DNA of 64,000 nt from Scalesia atractyloides (taxonomy: Eukaryota; Streptophyta; Magnoliopsida; Asterales; Asteraceae). Where the stretch lies: contig CAMTDV010000028.1 of NCBI GenBank assembly GCA_947069175.1, forward strand, positions 70,292,157 through 70,356,156, in the 5' to 3' direction. Shown piece after piece: positions 57,711 through 64,000 of this stretch (position 1 is its first letter; every line of letters starts with the position of its first letter). A program made the position numbers and the translations under genes. A model generated the notes under the pieces. It had not been told where the DNA came from and did no database searches. It saw only the letters and a program-made list of their open reading frames with translations.

Positions 57711-60468
57711 TGTAACGCCCCGCGTTTCTATACTTTCTATATTTGGAAACCTTGTACCGTACTTCTATTTTCTGTAATCGTTGTATCTTGTATTCGTCTT
57801 TTGTTGTAAACGTTGTAAACCGAGACTTGGATCGTAATGAGAAACTCGTATTTTATTCATGTTGTGTTAATCATAATCTTGTTACACTTATACTTGTTCA
57901 TACTTTAAACATGTAAACATATTCGTGGTACTCTCAATCGTAAACATGTGATATCTTGCAAACATGGTATGTATGCGTAATCGAGACTTAAACGTGAAAC
58001 TTGTAATCGTTAAACTAAATTCGTTACGAAAATACAATTACCTATTCATTTATTAAGTTAATTAATTAAATTAATGAATTAAATTAATTAATTAAATTAG
58101 TTAATAAAATTAATTAATTTCTTTTTAAAAAATTAAAATGATATTTAGGTTATATATATATATTAACATTTAGTTTTTAGATGTTAACATATACCCCTTT
58201 TTAATAAGTCCAAGGTTTAAAGTGTAATTATTGAATTCTCAAACTACAGGGGCTATTCTTGTCATTTATGAAACCTGATTTAATGATTTTTAAATGAAAA
58301 AAAAATAAATCAACAAAACCGGATCCGCGGGACTCGAACCCGGGACCTCCGGTTCAACAAACAACAACACAGCCACTCCACCAGCGGGCCACTTGTGTTA
58401 GAACCCGGAAACACAAAGCTGTTAATTTGTTTCCGGGTAAGGCTGGTCGCAAAGAGAGGGCGGACAGCAGCCCTTTTGGGTGGGTTTTTTTATTTTTTTT
58501 TTTGTGTTTTTGAGGCCTTTAATACTCACTTAAACCCCACCTAACTAACCCTAATCCTTTCCTTATAAAACCCAAGTGTTTTTCAAGCCTTTTTCCACTT
58601 TCACAACTCCATTATCTCTCCAAAATCATCTCAAGAACGCTTGAAACTTCAGAATTCGGGCAGATTGTATACCTCTTACAAAAGTGAGCATATCTTGCTC
58701 ATTTCTTAACCAAATTATCTCATTCTTCTTCCTACTTGCTTGGATAAACTTTGGGTTGAATTCCTAGGGCTCTCCATGGAGAATCCAGACCTGGAAATGC
58801 CCCAAAATGTCCGAGAACTTTCTGTTATGATTTAACTTTTCAAAAAACTTGTTAAATCTCATACTTTTCTCATTCATCCTAGTGTTCTTGAACTCCTAAT
58901 CACATATATGAGTATGGGGACTAACCTAGGTTGTTAAACTTGTAAAATAGGAGTGTTTAATCACTCCAAACTTTCTGTTTTTAAAGAGCATTAAGCTCAC
59001 AAGTGATGCAAGTTCTTAAACTTGTTCATGTGTGTCCACCAAGGAAGCTTGGGCTATCCTAACTTGAGACCACGCATCACTTGATGATTTTCATCAAGAT
59101 CCCAAGATAGTTTGCTAGACTTAAAGTGTCACAACCCCACAAAGCCGTTGACGATTGTCCTCGTGTGCTCGTCGGGTTGTTGAATACTTGGCTACTTGGT
59201 ATCTAGATGACACCTTATCATTCTTGTATAGTATATAGTTCTTGTACCCTCCTTGTTACCAATGGTAACTTGTGTAGTGGTGAACATAATCCGAGGTTCA
59301 AAGTGGATGGTTTAACCTCCCACCTCATACTTGACATACATGACACTAGAGGTTACAAAGTGGATGGTTCATCCTCCCACCTCCTACATGATTATAATGA
59401 TATATACAAATATATTATAATTCTAAAACCGAAACCTTGATAATGAACTTATAATCACCTATCAAGTTATTAAGTTCAACACTAAAGTATGTAATTCCTT
59501 GTCACGATTCTAATAGGTCCCGAACCTATGAAATCACATCCAACTCGTAAGAGTTACTATAGTGTCAAGAACGAGTGTTACATCTTAGTGAATACTTTCG
59601 TATCATAATACTTTATCAAACTTATGTTTAATCATGCACGAATACTCCTAATCTCCCGTTGAAACTCTATACTCGTACGCCTTGTTTCCTCTTGTAGGAT
59701 AATTCGGCGTCATCCTCGAACCAACGTCTTCATAGATTGTCAAGTGTAGAAAAGACTTAGCAAAACCGTGAGTACACTCGACCCACTTTGTTTATAACAC
59801 TTTTCGGGTGTAACATGTTTCCATATACAAAATCACGAACACTTAAACTTTATGAAACACACAAACGATCCCATATAAATGAAAGCTTGAATCTTATACT
59901 TGATGTTTGTCTTGGATATTCGTATTGCTATACTTTAGTCATTAACTATTTTTAGCCTTCGTTTGACATGCTTAGCGCTATAGGAATTCACGCATCCACC
60001 TCCATCGTGTTATTCGTGAGGTCATGTTAAAACATCGTGATTGCGTTAAGGGTTTGATTATTAGTATTGCATGCCTTGATATTGCTCTTGTATAGATTTG
60101 GTTGCCATGTGGATTGTTTAAACTTATTCGTATACGTATGCTATGCCTAAACTTGTGTACTCGCCTTTGCTTTCGCATTGACATTATTTTAAAACATGTT
60201 ACAGGTTGAAGGAGATGATGCTATGAAAACAATATAGCAAGGACTAGATACACACAAATTAGACGTTAGGTTTAATGTCGATGTATCAATTTTGTTATGA
60301 CTTTGCAAATGTTATGTTGTTCTTTGTTTTGTTACATTGATGTATTTGACAATTCTTATGAAATGAAATATGGTTTAATTAATTATTGTCACTTAATAAT
60401 GTTGTGAGCAATGAGCAATCTCGTTTTCGTCTCATCCCGATGTTTCCACCATCAATTGGGGTGTGACA
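57711..60468 (+). repeat. Element D 3' LTR
   Basis: Complete LTR, TGTAACGCCC to TGTGACA. The first 755 bp include an AT-rich stretch (58030-58320) and a reverse tRNA-like module at 58320-58396. TATA motif at 58563-58571; donor at 58684 and acceptor at 60204. Confidence 0.93.
58320..58396 (-). other. tRNA-like module (minus) in D 3' LTR
   Basis: On the minus strand an A-box-like GCTGGTGGAGTGGCTG is followed by a B-box GGTTCGAGTCC, at a spacing close to a tRNA with a variable arm. CCCGGGTTCGAGTCCCGCGG forms a T-arm-like hairpin. It is in U3, upstream of the TATA motif, as is module 1 in family A. Confidence 0.6.
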
Positions 60469-62609
60469 CAACTGGACCCAGAATACAAGGCACGCTTAGA
60501 ACCAGTCGACTGCCCCCTTACCGGCTTTTGCAATGAGGTTGTTTTTCCTCTGGGCCAAATATCATTCCCCGTATTGTTATTAGAAGGAAAGAACTCAAGA
60601 ACCGAAGAAGTTACATTCATGGGGTTACCCGTTAACTCACGCCATGATGTACTTTTAGGAAGAGAATCTCAAGGAGAATTAAATATGCTTTGTTTAGGGC
60701 CACATTCTGCAGTCGGTTTTCCAACCAAAACACGGGTAGCAATCATTTACGCAAGCAAAGAGGCGTTAGTAATAGAAGAGGAAACAGGGGTAGCAATCAT
60801 TTACGCAAGCAAAGAGGTGTTAGTAATAGAAGAGGCACGTCTAGCAAAGATAAACAAGCACATGCCGCACACAAAACTAGAAAATGGGTACTTCACAGGA
60901 AGTTTCCAGAACAAACAATCATGTTGTGACACGTGATTTCAGAAAACATCCGTACATTTCTGAAACAATTATTGTTTAGAAATATGGTTATCTTCGCATG
61001 GACTCCCACATACATGGTAGGCGTCTAAGGGATATTGCAGAGCATCACTTGAATGTGTCAGAAAATGTAACACTTGTCGTCCAAGCGAAAAAGAACCTAG
61101 GACCAGAGAAGAACGAAGCTATGAAAGAACAAGTCCTAGAGCTAGTGAACGCCGGTATCTTACAGGAGGTACGCTATCAAACATGGGTGGCAAACCCAGT
61201 GATGGTCCCAAAATCGAATGGAGGATGGCGTATGTGTATTGACTATAAAGATCTCAACAAAGCATGCCCGCGAGATTTCTATGCGTTACCCAAGATCGAT
61301 GAAAAGATTGACTCTTTAGTTGCATTCCAGTGGAAGTGCTTTTTGGATTGTTACAAAGGTTACCACCATGTTCAAATGGTCGTGGAGGACGAGGACAAAG
61401 CGGCATTTCGCACGCCAATGGGCTTATACTGTTACACCAAAATGCCATTTAGGTTGCGCAATGTAAGAGCCACATATCAGCGAATAATGAACGAGCTATT
61501 CGGAGAGGATGTAGGGAAGCATGTAGAAGTTTACATGGACAATCAAAGAGATGCAAACTTTGGCAGGACAGTTAGCTGTGCTAAATCGTTTCCTAGCCAA
61601 TCATGCGGCAAAATCGCTTCCCTTCATTAATACATTGCGTAACTGCGTCACGAAGAACAGGTTCTAATGGACTCCAGAGGCAGAAATCATCTTCAAAGAA
61701 ATGAATGAATGCTTGATACAACTCCCAACCCTCACAGCCCCAAGGAAAGACGAACCGCTAAAAAAGCGGTTGGAGCTGTACTTTTAGTTGATCGAAAGGG
61801 GGTACAAACCCTTGTGTATTATGTGAGTCACACTCTCAATGATCTAGAAACCAGATATTCAATGATTTAGAAACTTGTCTTAGCCCTCATCCACGCCTCC
61901 AAACGACTACGCATATATTTTTCAAGTCATGTCATTCACGTCCTCACCAACTATAGCATAGGTCATCCTAGCAAAGCCAGAAATCTCGAGGAGGCTGGAT
62001 AAATGGGCCATCGAGTTAGGAGGATACAATGTGGTATTCAGACTTAGACCAATGATTAAAGGGAAAGTTCCGGCAGATTTCATAAAAGAAGTACCAAATG
62101 AGAAAGAAGAAGAATGTAAAGCAATGACAGAAACTAAGGCAGCAGTCATCGATGAAGTCTGGTAACTATACACAGACGACGCATCAAACGATGACGGGGC
62201 AAGGGCAAACCTAATTTTAGTAAACCCAAAGAAGCAAGAGTTCACATATGCAATACGTTTGGAATTCAAGAACACCAACATCGAAGCAGAATACGAAGCA
62301 TTCTTTGCAGGCCTTCGTTTAGCAATAAAGATGGGTGTCAAGAATCTTGAAGCACATGTGGACTCATTGTTGGAAGCAGGACAAATAAACGGATCCTATG
62401 ATGCAAAAGATGAAGTAATGGCCCTGTACCTCTAAATCACTAATCCAACAGTTCTGGTCATTCAAAATTACTCACATCAACAGGAGTGAGAACAAGCCAG
62501 TTGATACTTTGAGCAAGCTTGCTTAAACAAGCTTCCAGCACCTGGCTAAGGACGTACGTATTGAAGTACTGAAAAATCCATTCGTTCCACTAAGACAGGT
62601 CAACGTGGT
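60469..62609 (+). pseudogene. Tat-lineage Ty3/gypsy pol relic (protease, RT, RNase H, second RNase H)
   Basis: Recognisable segments are a protease flank (PLTGFCNEVVFPLGQISFP, RHDVLLGRESQGELN); RT (MCIDYKDLNKACPRDFYALP, RATYQRIMNELFGE); RNase H (LKKRLELYF, YYVSHTLNDLETRYS); and a second, archaeal-type RNase H (FKNTNIEAEYEAFFAGLR) that is typical of the Tat lineage. The RT catalytic motif reads VYMDN instead of the usual YVDD, and the sequence jumps from there to a later LAGQLAV-like part, so about 250 bases are missing near 61550. Stops and shifts are frequent after 61630. The 5' part of this element is at 49290-50068. Confidence 0.85.
60731..60838 (+). repeat. 54-bp tandem duplication in the Tat protease region
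   Basis: The segment GGGTAGCAATCATTTACGCA ... TAGTAATAGAAGAG occurs twice, 54 bases apart, with one or two differences. It keeps the reading frame and adds 18 residues (VAIIYASKE twice). Confidence 0.9.
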
Positions 62610-64000
62610 TGTAACGCTTCACTTTTCGCAGCTTACCATTTTTAGAAAGAATGTATCGTGCTTCTATTTTCGGAAAGTCTTTACCTTGTAATCGTATCGC
62701 ATTTTGAATCGTTGTAAATCTGAGGCTTTGACTTTAATTGAGTTGATCATTTATACGAAATTCGCATCCTTTATACACATTTATACGTATACATGTACAC
62801 ATATTCGTTACATGATTTATAAACTTAAGTTAACTCGCAAATCCTTATTGTGTATTCATAATTCTTAAACGCTTCATTCAAGCAAGACATTCGGTGATTC
62901 AAATACGAAACTTATAATTATTTAGCACCGCACTAAACGATTAACGCTTATTATATACTTTGTTTCATTTAAACTCTTAAAAACGTGTTATTTTTACGAA
63001 TGAAAAGTTAGATTATAATGTCCGTATGCTTAAGATATCAAGCCACCCGTTAATATATGTCACGTATATATAAAATAAACATCAATTAACCTTATAATAT
63101 CAATTAATTAACAAAAAAAGAGGGCTGCCATATGTTGATGTTTGGGCTTGTTTCAAGTTTAAACACCCACTAATCTTGTCCAAAGCCCAACCAATTGAAA
63201 CCCTAATCCCTCCCCTATATAAACCACCTTTCCCCCATCCATTTCCCACTTTTACAAGCCTCCAAACACTTCAAAAACACTCTCAAAGTCCCTAATATTT
63301 TCAGAAAACGCAGCAGCCATATCTGAGTTTTTTGTGAGTTCTAAATTCACTTCTTCAACTAATTCTTCCTTATTTCTTCTTCTAAAATACTTAGATAACC
63401 TCTAGGAAGGTTTTCACAAGTTTTCTTGGGCAAACTAAGGTAAAACCTCACCATTTTTTAGGTCCAAAGTACCATAAATTTTCTGCCCATTTTTATCTTC
63501 TTGTAACTTCAATAATTTCATGTTTTCTTCACGTTTTCTTCCTCAACAAGAGTTGTAATGCCTCTAGGGATGTTACCATAGGTTTTCGATGGAAAACCAA
63601 GGTGGAACAATACCATTTTTAAGGTTAAACTTTCTGTTTTGGAAGATAAACTTATGCCTCTAATCAAACCCATGGTTAGTGAGCTAGCTAGAGTTGTTTC
63701 ATACAAACTAGGAGGTGTAAAATATCTCTAAAATTTCTATTTTATAAAGGCTTTTAACCCACAAGTGTTGGAACCATCCAAGCTTGACAAAGCTTGTGTT
63801 TTTAGTAAAGGTGTGATTACATGGAAGCCTTGGCTATCCTACTTTCAATCCACCACCTCACTTGATGATTTCTAACCACTAAATTATATTCAACCTTCAA
63901 TTGATACAAGGCTACGACACGTCCCCAAACGTTACCATGTTTGGGATGCACGCACCTAGCTTGCTTACTTGGTCGAGACATGGTTTAGTGAAGTATTCTC
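62610..64000 (+). repeat. C-family LTR, 5' part (runs off the window)
   Basis: It starts TGTAACGCTTC in the Tat relic and matches the C LTR at 711-1380: the GATAACCTCTAGGAAGGTTT block (63396), the 'AAACCTCACCATTTTT' block, and 'ACCATGTTTGGGATG'. TATA motif CTATATAAAC at 63215-63224; a donor-like GTGAGT at 63334. Whether an internal region follows cannot be seen. The target duplication would begin with GTGGT. Confidence 0.75.

Larger units (their letters stand above)
50069..60468 (+). mobile_element. LTR retrotransposon D (Ty3/gypsy chromovirus-like), 5' LTR truncated
   Basis: Only the last 2.0 kb of the 5' LTR is present (50069-52071). The 3' LTR is complete (57711-60468, 2758 bp). By eye the shared 2.0 kb differs at about 15-20 positions with no net indel, so insertion is recent. 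The primer site, gag-pol and polypurine tract are in the standard order. The element lies inside a Tat-lineage element, and the 5' junction is a deletion. Confidence 0.92.

Overview
The window is plant nuclear DNA, most likely from an Asteraceae (daisy-family) genome. The grounds are two-base-perfect GT/AG introns, plant-type host genes, and several families of long Ty3/gypsy LTR retrotransposons. The family placement is inferred from retrotransposon style and is not proven by the sequence. No bacterial, organellar or CRISPR-like material was seen.

Layout. (1) 1-28276 is a nested stack of LTR retrotransposons. A complete chromovirus-like element (family A, 3389-14205, 5-bp duplication GGAAC) sits inside the 5' LTR of a larger element (family B, 2454-26711, near-duplication CGTTG/CATTG). 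Element B sits inside an LTR of a third family (C, 711-2453 plus 26712-26944). That LTR abuts the tail of a B-like LTR (26945-28276). At the left edge, the tail of another A LTR is joined to an inverted, internally deleted B LTR. (2) 28277-29700 is a decayed Ty1/copia relic. (3) 29700-49300 is a gene island with four host genes: a nuclear NFRKB-like gene (minus, nine coding exons, one frameshift), chloroplast CCB1 (plus), mitochondrial Rieske iron-sulfur protein (minus) and a TSSC4-like U5 snRNP gene (minus), separated by MITE-like repeats and one solo-type LTR. (4) 49290-64000 is retrotransposon again. It is a Tat-lineage element (LTR, primer site and gag start at 49290-50068; protease, RT and RNase H at 60469-62609) interrupted by a recent chromovirus (family D, 50069-60468) whose 5' LTR is truncated. 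A C-family LTR begins at 62610 and runs off the window.

How the parts work together. The host genes are independent housekeeping genes: cytochrome b6f heme insertion, respiratory complex III, splicing, and a probable chromatin protein. The retroelements share one plan: LTR, tRNA-Met primer site, gag-protease-RT-RNase H-integrase with a chromodomain-like tail, polypurine tract, LTR. All coding regions are broken by stop codons or single-base shifts, so none looks autonomous.

The most unusual structure is in the LTRs. Each A LTR carries four tRNA-like modules with A-box and B-box motifs, plus a cluster of TTGACC (W-box) motifs. All four gypsy LTR families also show a matching splice-donor/acceptor pair inside the LTR, which suggests a leader intron. 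Element B has an extra open reading frame and a 110-bp minisatellite between its primer site and gag.
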